Shown one piece after another: positions 18,126 through 26,708 of a stretch of DNA of 64,000 bases. Position 1 is the stretch's first letter; each line of letters begins with the position of its first letter. Origin of the DNA: Leifsonia sp. AG29 (lineage in GTDB: Bacteria > Actinomycetota > Actinomycetes > Actinomycetales > Microbacteriaceae); NCBI RefSeq assembly GCF_009765225.1, contig NZ_VMSF01000001.1:2852001-2916000 (forward strand), read 5' to 3'. The notes beneath the pieces are model-generated. The model did not search any database. It was not told where the DNA came from and saw only the letters and a program-made list of their open reading frames with translations. The translations under genes were made by a program, and so were the position numbers.

Positions 18126-20225
18126 TCACGCGAGCTGCGGCGGAAGAGAAAGGTCGAGGACGAGGCCCCCGGGCGACTGGGCGACGCGAACCGTCAGCGT
18201 TCGGCGATCCTCGTCCCAACGCCATTCGTCGCTCTCTTCCGCGCCGAGCGGCGCGGAAATAGTCGGCGAGACCAGCCCGCCGCCGAGCGGGATGTTCAGC
18301 GTATCGATGCCACCGCTGCGGCGAGCGACGACGACGCGCAATCGGCTCGGCATCCGCAGTCCGACCACGATCCAGTCGTCGGACCACCCCGGCAGACCGA
18401 CTGGCCAGACCGGATAGGAGCGGACGAGCTCACTGCGAACCGACTTGTGCGCCTCGACCGCTGCTGCCAGAAGCTCTTGCTGCTGCTCGGAGAGCTCCGA
18501 TACGGCGCCGGATAGGTGAAACCGACCGATTAGCGCTGTCCCCAGGGCCATTCGCGTCTCGGAATCGCTCGTCCCGGCATCGGGGTAGGTCCACATGGCG
18601 AGCTGCTCCGGCGGGATCGCGGTCAGCCCGGCAGCCGAGATGGGGAGCACGAGAGCCGTGTTGTCCTGATCGCTCGACTGCTGGAGTTGGACATGCTTCA
18701 GCGTTTCGGCGTCGGCTCGCATCCCTCCCGATCCGCAGTTCTCGATGATGAGGCCGGGATGCCGGTCGAGCAGTTCCTCGAGCCAGTCCAGGTATGCGCG
18801 AGCGTGCTGCAGCCGTCCGTCACCGGGACTGCGATCGCCGGAGTCAGTACCGTGGGCGCCCGCGATGTTGTAGTCGAACTTGAAATAGCCTGCGCCGAGG
18901 TCGACGAGGCGATCGATCACTGCGGTCGCGTGCGCCCGCGCGGCGGGATGTGTGAAGTCCAGGTGATATCGGCCGTGCTCGACGATTCGCCGGCCGCGAC
19001 GCAGGAAGAATGCCCCGTCCGGCAGTTCGTTGGCCAGCGGGCTGCGCACGCCGACGACCTCCGGCTCGACCCACAGCCCCGGCACCATTCCCGCATCCCG
19101 GATCCGCTGCAGTGTGAGCTCGATACCGTCCGGGAATCGGTTGCGCGAGGGTTCCCATGCCCCCACCGTGTCCCACCACCCGCCGGACTCGTCGTCATAC
19201 CAGCCGGCGTCGATGCAGAAGATGTCGGCACCCGCTGCTGCGACGGAGTCGATGAGCGGCTCGAGCTTGTCTGCGGTGGGATCGCCCCACAGGGCCTTAA
19301 GGAAGTCGTTATACACGACTGGCGCGTCGAGGAAGGCGCTGTGGGCCGTCCGAGACGATCGCCGATGTTCGGTCAACGCGGCGACGGCGTCCTGCCAGTC
19401 ACCGGCGGCGACGGCATAGGAGGCGCTGACGGTCGTGAAGACATCACCGGGGTCGAGCACATAGTCCCAACCACCGTCGACGTCGGTGGGTCCTTCGAGC
19501 CCGATGTAGAAGAGCTCCGGACCGAGCTCGCCGATCTCCCAGCGCCAGGCTGCGGGCGACTCGACCTCCCAGGCGATCGCGCCGCCGCTGGACCGTTCGA
19601 TGATTCCCATGGGCAGGTGGGCACGCGTCGCCCACTGGCCTTCCGACCGGATAGATGAGGCGTTCAACCCGAAGTACTTCGCGCCGGGCTGGAATGCGCG
19701 CGGCAGCACCTGAGCGAGGGGGCGGCTCTGCCAGCGGAACTCGGCGGTCCAGTCATCGTCCGCGTGCCGCAGGGTGACGTCCTCGCGCGGCCAGGCCACG
19801 GGCAGGACCGCACTGCTGACGGCGAAGAGCACCGTGGGCTCGTCGCCCTCGTTCCGCACGTCGACGGTGGACCGGACAGCCCGGACACCATCGAACGAGC
19901 TGAGGTGCTGGGTCACGAGGATGCCCCGTTCGGCGTCGCACAGCTCGAGGCTGAGGTCGTGACGTCGCCCACTGGTCTCCTCCCGGTGCTGCCGGTAGCG
20001 CAGACGGGAGCCGACGAGGCTGTCGACGACGCGTCCCGTCGAGCGGTCTGCGCCCTCCGCCTCGGTTCGAACCTCGACGAGCGGGGTCGCGCCACCCTCC
20101 ACGCGGTAGCGGCCCTCGGGCGTCTCGGTCTCGATCGAGACCAAGGAGACGGACCCGTCGGACGCCACAGCGATCTCGACGGTGAGGGCACGGTGGCCCC
20201 AGCGGATCGTCCGCTCCGGGGTCAT
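18126..20225 (-). CDS. GH36 alpha-galactosidase / possible beta-L-arabinopyranosidase
   Basis: 699 residues, cytoplasmic. A beta-sandwich N-domain (to ~290) precedes the TIM barrel. IDAGWYDD is at 338-345, the nucleophile Asp451 in YFKFDYN, and acid/base Asp505 in ENCGSGGMRAD. A beta-rich C-domain completes the enzyme; full length matches GH36. It hydrolyses terminal alpha-D-galactosides, and GH36/GH27 enzymes can also act on the homomorphous beta-L-arabinopyranosides. Its ATG overlaps the stop of the upstream ABC permease (ATGA), so the imported glycoside is presumably its substrate. The downstream pentose-type oxidative genes favour an arabinopyranoside. Confidence 0.9.
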   Translation of the reverse strand: MTPERTIRWGHRALTVEIAVASDGSVSLVSIETETPEGRYRVEGGATPLVEVRTEAEGADRSTGRVVDSLVGSRLRYRQHREETSGRRHDLSLELCDAERGILVTQHLSSFDGVRAVRSTVDVRNEGDEPTVLFAVSSAVLPVAWPREDVTLRHADDDWTAEFRWQSRPLAQVLPRAFQPGAKYFGLNASSIRSEGQWATRAHLPMGIIERSSGGAIAWEVESPAAWRWEIGELGPELFYIGLEGPTDVDGGWDYVLDPGDVFTTVSASYAVAAGDWQDAVAALTEHRRSSRTAHSAFLDAPVVYNDFLKALWGDPTADKLEPLIDSVAAAGADIFCIDAGWYDDESGGWWDTVGAWEPSRNRFPDGIELTLQRIRDAGMVPGLWVEPEVVGVRSPLANELPDGAFFLRRGRRIVEHGRYHLDFTHPAARAHATAVIDRLVDLGAGYFKFDYNIAGAHGTDSGDRSPGDGRLQHARAYLDWLEELLDRHPGLIIENCGSGGMRADAETLKHVQLQQSSDQDNTALVLPISAAGLTAIPPEQLAMWTYPDAGTSDSETRMALGTALIGRFHLSGAVSELSEQQQELLAAAVEAHKSVRSELVRSYPVWPVGLPGWSDDWIVVGLRMPSRLRVVVARRSGGIDTLNIPLGGGLVSPTISAPLGAEESDEWRWDEDRRTLTVRVAQSPGGLVLDLSLPPQLA

Positions 20226-21049
20226 CGCACTGCTCCCACGGTCAGGCCGTCTCTCATCTGCCGCTGCACGAACAGATAGATCACCAGCAGGGGAAGGGAC
20301 GCCAGGACCGCAGTCGCGGTCAAGGTGCCGTAGTTGGTCACATTCGCTCCGATGCTCTGAAGAAGGGCAAGGCTCAGGGGTTGCAGTGCCGGGTCATTGA
20401 TGAAGGTCACGGCGGCGATGAACTCGCCCCACGCGGTGATGAAGGTGAGCACGCCGACGACCAGCGCACCGTTGCGGGTGAGCGGCAGGACGACGGACCG
20501 CAGCAGGCGGAGGTTGCCCACTCCATCGACCTCCGACGCGTCGAGGACCTCCGTCGGAATCCCCGCACAGAACGGCACGAGGAGCAGCACAGCGAACGGC
20601 ACCGCGGCGGCCGCGTCGACCGCGATCAGTCCCGGGATGGTGTTGAGCAGTCCGAACTGGAACAGCAGGCTGTATTGCGGGATCAGTGTCGCCGCGGCCG
20701 GCACCAGCTGGAAGACGAGGAGACAGGCGATGGCGAAGCCGAAGGCACGGCCGCGCAACCGGCTGATCGCGAAGGCGGCGGGCATGGCGAGCGCCATCAC
20801 GATGGCTGTCGTGCCGAGGGCGATCGAGACCGTGATGCCGGTGGCGCGGAGCAGATCGGGAGTGAACGAATCCACGTAGTTCTGGAACGTCGGGATGAAG
20901 AACAGACCGGCGGGATTCTTGTTGACCTGCGCCGGAGTCTTCAGCGACGTGGCGAGCACGTACAGCAACGGACCGACGTAGGCGATGAGGACCAGGATCA
21001 GAAGGCCCGCCGACACGCGCCGCGGAAGGATGGTGGCCGAGTACGCCAT
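20222..21049 (-). CDS. Carbohydrate ABC transporter permease, MalG type
   Basis: 275 residues with six membrane helices. The EAA loop that contacts the ATPase is DASEVDGVGNLRLLRSVVLPL (about 190-210). Helix 1 and the periplasmic segment PAGLFFIPTFQNYVDSF are typical of carbohydrate uptake family 1. It partners the MalF-like permease whose stop overlaps its ATG by one base. No ATPase gene is present here; such actinobacterial systems usually share the multitasking MsiK ATPase. Confidence 0.9.
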   Translation of the reverse strand: MAYSATILPRRVSAGLLILVLIAYVGPLLYVLATSLKTPAQVNKNPAGLFFIPTFQNYVDSFTPDLLRATGITVSIALGTTAIVMALAMPAAFAISRLRGRAFGFAIACLLVFQLVPAAATLIPQYSLLFQFGLLNTIPGLIAVDAAAAVPFAVLLLVPFCAGIPTEVLDASEVDGVGNLRLLRSVVLPLTRNGALVVGVLTFITAWGEFIAAVTFINDPALQPLSLALLQSIGANVTNYGTLTATAVLASLPLLVIYLFVQRQMRDGLTVGAVR

Positions 21050-22059
21050 CAGTCTGCGCTCCTCTCGCTCATGCGGATGTAGATGGTGGCGAACACGGCC
21101 ACGAAGGCCAGGCATATGACAGCGGTCGCCGAGCCCGAGCTGAAGTCCAGCGTGCCGAACGACTGCTGGTACGCCAAGTACGGCAGCGTCGTCGTCGCGT
21201 TGCCGGGGCCTCCGGACGTCATCACGTAGGGGAGGTCGAACGCCCGGAAGCAGTAGATGACGGTCAGGAGTGCCTGTACCGCGATCGCCGGCCGCAACGC
21301 CGGCAGCGTGATGTAGCGGAAGACGTGCCAGGTGCTAGCCCCGTCGACCACGGCCGCTTCGATCTGGCTGCGGTCCCTGCCCAGGATCGCGGCACGGAAG
21401 ATCAGCGATGCGAATGCCGATCCGACCCACGCGACCACCATGGCGACGGCGAGCAGGGCTCCGACGTCGTTGGTGAGCGGGGACTGCGGTCCTTGCGGGC
21501 CTACCCCGACCCCCGTCATCCCCAGCAGCTGCGGGACGGGCCCGTCGCTGGCGAGGAGGAACTTCCACACGAACCCGACCACCAGGGGCGGTAGGGCCCA
21601 GAGGAACACGAGGAGTCCCTGGGTCACCAGGTTCGCCCGATTGTTGCGTTCCAGGACGGCGGCGATGAAGAGCCCACCCAGCACGGTTGACACGGTGCTG
21701 ATGAGAGTGATGAGCACTGTCGCCCGGAGCGCCGGCAGGAAGTCGGTGTTGGTGATGACGTGGATGTAGTTGTCGATCCCCACCCACTTCCATGCGCCCT
21801 CGACGATCTGGGCGACGCCGACCTCGCTGAAACTCATCCGGAAGAGCTGGACGAGGGGCCATGCGCTGAAGAGGAGAACGAACGCCGCGGCGGGGGCGAG
21901 AAAGAGAGTCGCTCGCCCCCGCCGGATGGTCCGACCTGGCCGCCGGCGACGGCTGGTTCCTCGTGTCACTGGCCGCGGGGTCACCGCAGTGCCTGCTTCC
22001 GGTTCGGGAACCTGTTGCATGCCGTCCTCACTAGGGCTTGTGTCGGTCGACGTCATCAT
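21049..22059 (-). CDS. Carbohydrate ABC transporter permease, MalF type
   Basis: 336 residues. A basic N-terminal tail of ~55 residues (RGTSRRRRPGRTIRRGRA) precedes six membrane helices starting LFLAPAAAFVLLFSAWPLV. The EAA motif is EAAVVDGASTWHVFRYITLP near residue 225-245. Start at ATG 22059 overlaps the binding-protein stop (ATGA). An alternative ATG is the next codon. Confidence 0.9.
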   Translation of the reverse strand: MMTSTDTSPSEDGMQQVPEPEAGTAVTPRPVTRGTSRRRRPGRTIRRGRATLFLAPAAAFVLLFSAWPLVQLFRMSFSEVGVAQIVEGAWKWVGIDNYIHVITNTDFLPALRATVLITLISTVSTVLGGLFIAAVLERNNRANLVTQGLLVFLWALPPLVVGFVWKFLLASDGPVPQLLGMTGVGVGPQGPQSPLTNDVGALLAVAMVVAWVGSAFASLIFRAAILGRDRSQIEAAVVDGASTWHVFRYITLPALRPAIAVQALLTVIYCFRAFDLPYVMTSGGPGNATTTLPYLAYQQSFGTLDFSSGSATAVICLAFVAVFATIYIRMSERSAD

Positions 22060-23327
22060 TTGCTGACGAACACGCCCTTCAGCGAATCCGCGAGCGTGCT
22101 TGCCGCGGCGTCGGGCGTCGTGGTCCCCTGTCGGAGTGCCGACCACTGCTGACCGACGGCCGTGGTGGCCTTCAGATAGTCTGACGGGTCCTTGAACTCG
22201 GATCGTGTCCCCGTGTCCTTCAGCTCGGTCGTCCAGGCCACGATGTTGGGGTCGTTCGCCACCGACGGATCGGCCTGTGCGTCCTTACGGGTCGGAATGC
22301 TGCCCGACATCTCGAACGTCTGGACCTGTCCTGCTTTGCTGAGCCACGTGCTCGACAGATAGTCCCAGGCGAGCGAGCGGTTCTTCGAGAAGGCGCCCAG
22401 TGCCTGGCCTTCGCCACCAGGAGCGACCTTGCCGCCCGGAAGAGGCGCGACACCCCATTTGAAGGTCAGGTCCTTTGCGGACTGGTACTGCCAGTTGCCG
22501 TTCTGGGTGAACGCATAGTCGCCCTTGGTGAAGGCGGACCACGCGTCCGGCTGCGTCCAACCAACGCTGTCGGCCCCCAGAGCGCCGGCCTTCCCAAGGT
22601 CGTACCAGTCCTGGAACACCTTCTTCACGTCGGGGCTCTGGAAGTCGTTGTAGTTCCCGCCGTTTCCGAGGATCCAGGCGACCGCCTGGGTCTCGCACTC
22701 GCTGGTGGGGGCGCCGCACTGTGCGATCCCCTTGAAGCCGGCACCGACGACCTGCTTCAGATCGCTTTGCAGCTCCTCGAACGTGCTGGGCGGGTTCGAT
22801 ATCCCCGCTTTGTCCAGGATGTCCTTGTTGTAGTAGAGGGCTGTGGTGTTGACGTAGGCCTGCGTCGAATACGTCTTACCGTCGATCACGCGGGTGGCAT
22901 ACTCGGGGAATTCCGACTTGTCCTTGAAGCCGTCCCATTCCTTGGTGATGTCGGCGAGCGCTCCGGCCTGGACCAGACTGGCCGTGTTCGCGGGGTCGTA
23001 CACGATCAAGTCGGGGCCGGTGCGCGTCGACGCGGCAGTGATGATCTTGTTCGTCAGCTGGTCGAAAGGCACCACCAGATACTTGATGGTGACGTCCGGG
23101 TGCGTCTCTTTGAAGTCGGACTCGAGCTTCTTGATGAAGGGTGCCTGCTTCGGGTCGGCGTACGTCCAGATGGTCAGCGTATTCGAGCCGGCGCTGGAAC
23201 CGCTCGAGCTCCCGGACGACGAACACCCCGTGGCCAGGCCGGCGGTGGCAAGCGCGATCGCTGCGACCATTGCTGCTCGACGGACGAGCGCTGTGCGTGG
23301 TCGCAGACGAGAGGAGGACAGCTTCAT
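22056..23327 (-). CDS. Carbohydrate ABC transporter substrate-binding lipoprotein
   Basis: 423 residues. A basic signal peptide ends in a lipobox, LATGC, so Cys35 is lipidated; a Ser/Gly linker follows. The mature part has family 1 solute-binding features: LTIWTYADPKQAPFIKKLE at the N-terminus, FAKNGNW-like TQNGNWQYQ and APLPGG in the centre. It captures an oligosaccharide or glycoside outside the membrane for the two permeases. First gene of the leftward operon, divergent from a FadR-type regulator with a palindromic operator between them. Confidence 0.92.
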   Translation of the reverse strand: MKLSSSRLRPRTALVRRAAMVAAIALATAGLATGCSSSGSSSGSSAGSNTLTIWTYADPKQAPFIKKLESDFKETHPDVTIKYLVVPFDQLTNKIITAASTRTGPDLIVYDPANTASLVQAGALADITKEWDGFKDKSEFPEYATRVIDGKTYSTQAYVNTTALYYNKDILDKAGISNPPSTFEELQSDLKQVVGAGFKGIAQCGAPTSECETQAVAWILGNGGNYNDFQSPDVKKVFQDWYDLGKAGALGADSVGWTQPDAWSAFTKGDYAFTQNGNWQYQSAKDLTFKWGVAPLPGGKVAPGGEGQALGAFSKNRSLAWDYLSSTWLSKAGQVQTFEMSGSIPTRKDAQADPSVANDPNIVAWTTELKDTGTRSEFKDPSDYLKATTAVGQQWSALRQGTTTPDAAASTLADSLKGVFVSK

Positions 23328-23388
23328 GGTGATGACAACTCCTTCGTTGAGGGCACCCCGGGCTGAAGGTGCTTTCCGGCATCATCGC

Positions 23389-23401
23389 ATCATCGGATGA
23401 T
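23389..23401. promoter_or_regulatory. FadR/GntR operator ATCAT-CGG-ATGAT
   Basis: A perfect palindrome (ATCATCGGATGAT) lies between the binding-protein gene and the regulator gene. The same ATCAT-N3-ATGAT pattern recurs at 26688-26702, the only other divergent promoter of the sugar locus. Confidence 0.65.
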
Positions 23402-23467
23402 TGAGTCAATAGTCGGATGAAAGTTGCAGCACTGGCAGGAAGGGCATGTTCGTGCGATGATCAGTGG

Positions 23468-24226
23468 ATGGTATCGACACAGCTACTCCCGCCTGAAAAC
23501 GCCCAGGAGCGGCTGGCCCTGCACAAGACGATGCACGGGCATGTGGTCGATCAGATCGGGCGGATGGTCGTGCGAGCGTCACACGAAGGAGTGGAAGCGC
23601 TACCCACCGAGCCCGAACTCGTCGAGATGCTCGGGGTCTCGCGTGGTGCTGTCCGCGAAGCCGTGAAGTCGCTCGTCAGCAAGGGCATGATCGACGTCCG
23701 GCCGCGGACGGGCACGAGGATGCGACCGCGGCAGGACTGGAACATGCTCGACCCAGCCGTGCTCCGCTGGAGCATCGACGGCGGGTATGGAGAACGCTTG
23801 CTCGCGGACCTCGCGGGTCTACGCGCCGCCGTCGAGCCGCCGGCCGCGTCTTTGGCGGCGATCCACGCCGAACCGGAGGCGGTCGCCCAACTCTGGCGAG
23901 AATTCATCGCCATGGAGTCCGCCGCGATGTCCCAGAACAGAGCCGAATTCGTGGCCGCGGATGGGCGCTTCCATCAGCAACTCCTCCAGGTGGGCGGCAA
24001 CGAACTCTTCGGCTCCCTGGGCAAGGCGGTGGAGGCGGTGCTGTACAGCTCGTTCACTCTCACGTCCGCCACCCACGCGGCTGTGATGGCCAGCGTTCCT
24101 CTTCACCGAAGCGTGCTGCTGGCCGTCTCCAGTCACGATGCGGCAGGGGCGGCGGACGCTATGCTCGCCGTCGTCTCGGCCGGGAACACCCTGTGTCTGA
24201 GTCCGGTCGAGTTCCAGGCGAGTTGA
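23468..24226 (+). CDS. GntR-family regulator, FadR subfamily
   Basis: 252 residues from ATG 23468; an upstream in-frame ATG at 23417 is possible and neither has a strong ribosome binding site. The winged helix covers about residues 20-85 (LPTEPELVEMLGVSRGAVRE, KSLVSKGMIDVRPRTGTRM). The all-helical FCD effector domain follows, with metal/ligand positions in FVAADGRFHQQLLQVGGNEL and VPLHRSVLLAV. FadR regulators often sense sugar acids. It is divergent from the importer operon and convergent with the semialdehyde dehydrogenase gene, and probably represses both halves of the locus. Confidence 0.9.
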   Translation: MVSTQLLPPENAQERLALHKTMHGHVVDQIGRMVVRASHEGVEALPTEPELVEMLGVSRGAVREAVKSLVSKGMIDVRPRTGTRMRPRQDWNMLDPAVLRWSIDGGYGERLLADLAGLRAAVEPPAASLAAIHAEPEAVAQLWREFIAMESAAMSQNRAEFVAADGRFHQQLLQVGGNELFGSLGKAVEAVLYSSFTLTSATHAAVMASVPLHRSVLLAVSSHDAAGAADAMLAVVSAGNTLCLSPVEFQAS

Positions 24227-24234
24227 CGCACGCC

Positions 24235-25689
24235 CTAGTCGACTGGGGACGAGCCCGCCGCGCTCACGACCTGACGCGGAATCCTTAGCGGGTTCGCCTC
24301 GGCGACCTCGGCGGGGAGGAGCTCCTCGGGAAAGTTCTGGTAGCTCACCGGCCGTAGGAACCTGAGGACGGCGGTCGCGCCCACGGATGTGTATGCGCTC
24401 GTCGAAGACGGGTAGGGTCCGCCGTGCTGCATGGCCGGCGAGACAGTGACCCCGGTCGGCCATTGATTCCACAGCAAGCGCCCCGCCCGTCGCTCGAGCT
24501 CGGGCAGGATGTGCGGGACCAAGTGGTCGCCAACCCTCTCCGCGTGGATGGCAGCGGTCAGAGTGCCCTCGTGCCGTCGCGCGATGTCGATCGCCTCGCC
24601 CGGACTCGAGTACTCCACGATGACAGCGCTCGCTCCGAATCGCTCTTCCAGCATGATCTCCGGATCGCGCAAGGCTGTTTGGGCGTCGGTGAGGAAGAGG
24701 GAGGGAGCGTGCGGAGTGGCGTCGCGTCCACGCAGAAGGGTTTGGACACCGGGGCGGGTGGCCATGTCCTCCTCGGCGGCGAGCAGTCTCTCGGCCATCT
24801 CGTGCGTGAGCATCGGCGCAGGAGGCACCGCCGCCGCTGTTTCCGCCGCGAGAAGGGGAATCCGGGTTCCTGCCGGGATGACGAGGACACCGGGTTTCGT
24901 GCAGAGTTGCCCGGCGCCCAGTGTGTACGAATCGACAAACCCGGCCGCAATCCCGCCCGGCCGGGCTTGCACCGCCTCAACCGTGACGAAGACGGGGTTG
25001 ATGCTGCCGAGCTCACCGAAGAACGGGATAGGCACCGGCCGTGCGGCCGCCGCATCATAGAGCGCCCGGCCCCCGTGGGTCGAGCCGGTGAAGGCTCCGG
25101 CGGCGATCGACGGATGCCGGACGAGCGCTATCCCGGCCTCGAATCCCTCGACTAGTGCGAAGGTCCCTGCAGGAGCGCCGGCATCGGCCAGCGCCCTCGC
25201 GACAATCTCCGCTGTCGCTCGGGACAGGTTCGGGTGCCCCGGATGCGCTTTGACGATCACCGGACACCCCGCGGCGAGGGCGGACGCGGTGTCACCCCCC
25301 GCTACCGAGAATGCGAAGGGAAAGTTGCTCGCCGCATAGACGGCTACAGGGCCGAGCGGCCGATGAACGCGTCGGAGATCGGGGGCGGGCGTTACCGGAT
25401 GGCCCGGATCGGCGTGCTGGATGATCGCGCCGCTGTACTGACCACTGCGGATAGCGGGGTCGAAGGAACGGAGTTGATAGGTCGTTCGACCCAGCTCGCC
25501 ACGCAGCCGTGCCTCGCTGAGATGGGTCTCCTCTTGTGCGAGCGCCACAAGGGTGTCCGCGTGCAGGTCCAGAGCGTCGGCGACCAGGCGGAGCCAGCGG
25601 CCTCGCTCCTCGGCCGTCGTGGCCCACAGCGCCGGAACGGCGTCGGCGGCCGTGAGCGCGAGAGAGTCGAGGTCGGATGCGGTAGTCAT
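24235..25689 (-). CDS. Alpha-ketoglutaric semialdehyde (2,5-dioxovalerate) dehydrogenase
   Basis: 484 residues. ALDH fold of the 2,5-dioxovalerate/NADP type: Asn in AVYAASNFPFAFSVAGGDT, Lys in VIVKAHPGHP, the Gly motif FTGSTHGGRAL, general base Glu in FFGELGSINPVF and the nucleophile Cys in LGAGQLCTKPGVLVI. It oxidises 2-oxoglutarate semialdehyde to 2-oxoglutarate, the last step of non-phosphorylative pentose and glucarate/galactarate routes. AGGAG precedes the ATG. It follows the keto-deoxy acid dehydratase by 35 nt in the same operon. Confidence 0.9.
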   Translation of the reverse strand: MTTASDLDSLALTAADAVPALWATTAEERGRWLRLVADALDLHADTLVALAQEETHLSEARLRGELGRTTYQLRSFDPAIRSGQYSGAIIQHADPGHPVTPAPDLRRVHRPLGPVAVYAASNFPFAFSVAGGDTASALAAGCPVIVKAHPGHPNLSRATAEIVARALADAGAPAGTFALVEGFEAGIALVRHPSIAAGAFTGSTHGGRALYDAAAARPVPIPFFGELGSINPVFVTVEAVQARPGGIAAGFVDSYTLGAGQLCTKPGVLVIPAGTRIPLLAAETAAAVPPAPMLTHEMAERLLAAEEDMATRPGVQTLLRGRDATPHAPSLFLTDAQTALRDPEIMLEERFGASAVIVEYSSPGEAIDIARRHEGTLTAAIHAERVGDHLVPHILPELERRAGRLLWNQWPTGVTVSPAMQHGGPYPSSTSAYTSVGATAVLRFLRPVSYQNFPEELLPAEVAEANPLRIPRQVVSAAGSSPVD

Positions 25690-25724
25690 GTTGGTCTCCT
25701 GCCGGACGATTCGCCCATCGGTGC

Positions 25725-26648
25725 TCACGAGCGCCCCCATGTGAGCGCGAGCGGCTGATGGCGCCGCGCGAGCTCGAGCAATCCTGCCCGGCTGGCGTGC
25801 GGAACGGGATCGAACGGCGCTCGCGTCCGGTCGCTCGCGATGACCCCGCCCGCCTTGAGGACGACTTTTGCGGCAGCCAGGCCGGCCTGCCGATTTTCGT
25901 AGTGGATGAGCGGGAGGATCGACTCCCATTTCACTTTCGCGGTACCCCACTCACCAGCCGCGGCGAGTCGAACGACCTCCCCGAGGACCTCGGGCACGAG
26001 GCAACTGCTCATCGTGCCCAGGGCTCCGGCCTCGAGATCCGGGATAGCGGTCACCCCTTCTTCGCCGTCGAACACGCCCGGCAGGTCGGCTCCCGCAGCA
26101 GCGATGAGACGCCTGATCTTTTCGGCGGCCCGGGCAACCTCGACCTTGGCGTAGCGCACCTGGGGCACTTCACGGGCGATGGCGGCGAGGGCATCCACCG
26201 AGAGCGGTGTCGTGCTCATCGGCGCGTCCTGGATCATGATGTCGATCGCAAGGCCGTCGGCGACACGCTGGAAGTACTCGACCAGAGCCGATTCCGGGAC
26301 CCGCATCGTCGCACCGAAGAACGGGGGCATCAACATGACCATACGTGCGCCGGCCGCTTCGGCGCGGCGAGCGCGCTCTGCCGCGATCCGGGCGCTGTAG
26401 TGGCTGGCGGTCACGATGACGGGGATCCGCCCGTCCGCTCGGGCCATGGTCACGTCGATGATCTGGTCGCGTTCACGATCCGTCAGCGAGAACTGCTCGG
26501 AGTAGTTCGCGAGAATACACACGCCATCCGCGTGGGCATCGACGAGAAAGTCGACGACGCGACCTTGACCTTCGAGGTCGAGGTCCTCGTTGTCGTGGAA
26601 CACCGTGGGGGCCACCGGGAGAATGCCGGTCAGGATGCCGTGGCTCAT
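25725..26648 (-). CDS. 2-keto-3-deoxy-L-arabonate dehydratase-like protein (DHDPS family)
   Basis: 307 residues, DapA-type TIM barrel. The Schiff-base Lys is in VRYAKVEVA (about 165). Blocks such as CILANYSEQFSLTDRERD, PVIVTASHYS, IMIQDAPMS, HYENRQAGL and LLELARRHQPLALTWG closely resemble Azospirillum L-2-keto-3-deoxyarabonate dehydratase as I recall it, more than DapA, KdgD or NanA. It converts the keto-deoxy pentonate to 2-oxoglutarate semialdehyde. The ATG has AAGGTG upstream. It is divergent from the enolase-family dehydratase across a palindromic operator. Confidence 0.82.
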   Translation of the reverse strand: MSHGILTGILPVAPTVFHDNEDLDLEGQGRVVDFLVDAHADGVCILANYSEQFSLTDRERDQIIDVTMARADGRIPVIVTASHYSARIAAERARRAEAAGARMVMLMPPFFGATMRVPESALVEYFQRVADGLAIDIMIQDAPMSTTPLSVDALAAIAREVPQVRYAKVEVARAAEKIRRLIAAAGADLPGVFDGEEGVTAIPDLEAGALGTMSSCLVPEVLGEVVRLAAAGEWGTAKVKWESILPLIHYENRQAGLAAAKVVLKAGGVIASDRTRAPFDPVPHASRAGLLELARRHQPLALTWGRS

Positions 26649-26687
26649 GATCACCTTAAATCGAGTGTCTGATTGACCATTCCATCG

Positions 26688-26702
26688 AATCATACAATGA
26701 TT
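26688..26702. promoter_or_regulatory. FadR/GntR operator AATCAT-ACA-ATGATT
   Basis: A perfect 6-3-6 palindrome lies 7 nt before the presumed dehydratase start and overlaps a -10-like TACAAT (26693-26698). It shares ATCAT-N3-ATGAT with the site at 23389-23401, which points to one regulator for the whole catabolic locus. Confidence 0.65.
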
Positions 26703-26708
26703 GTCGCT

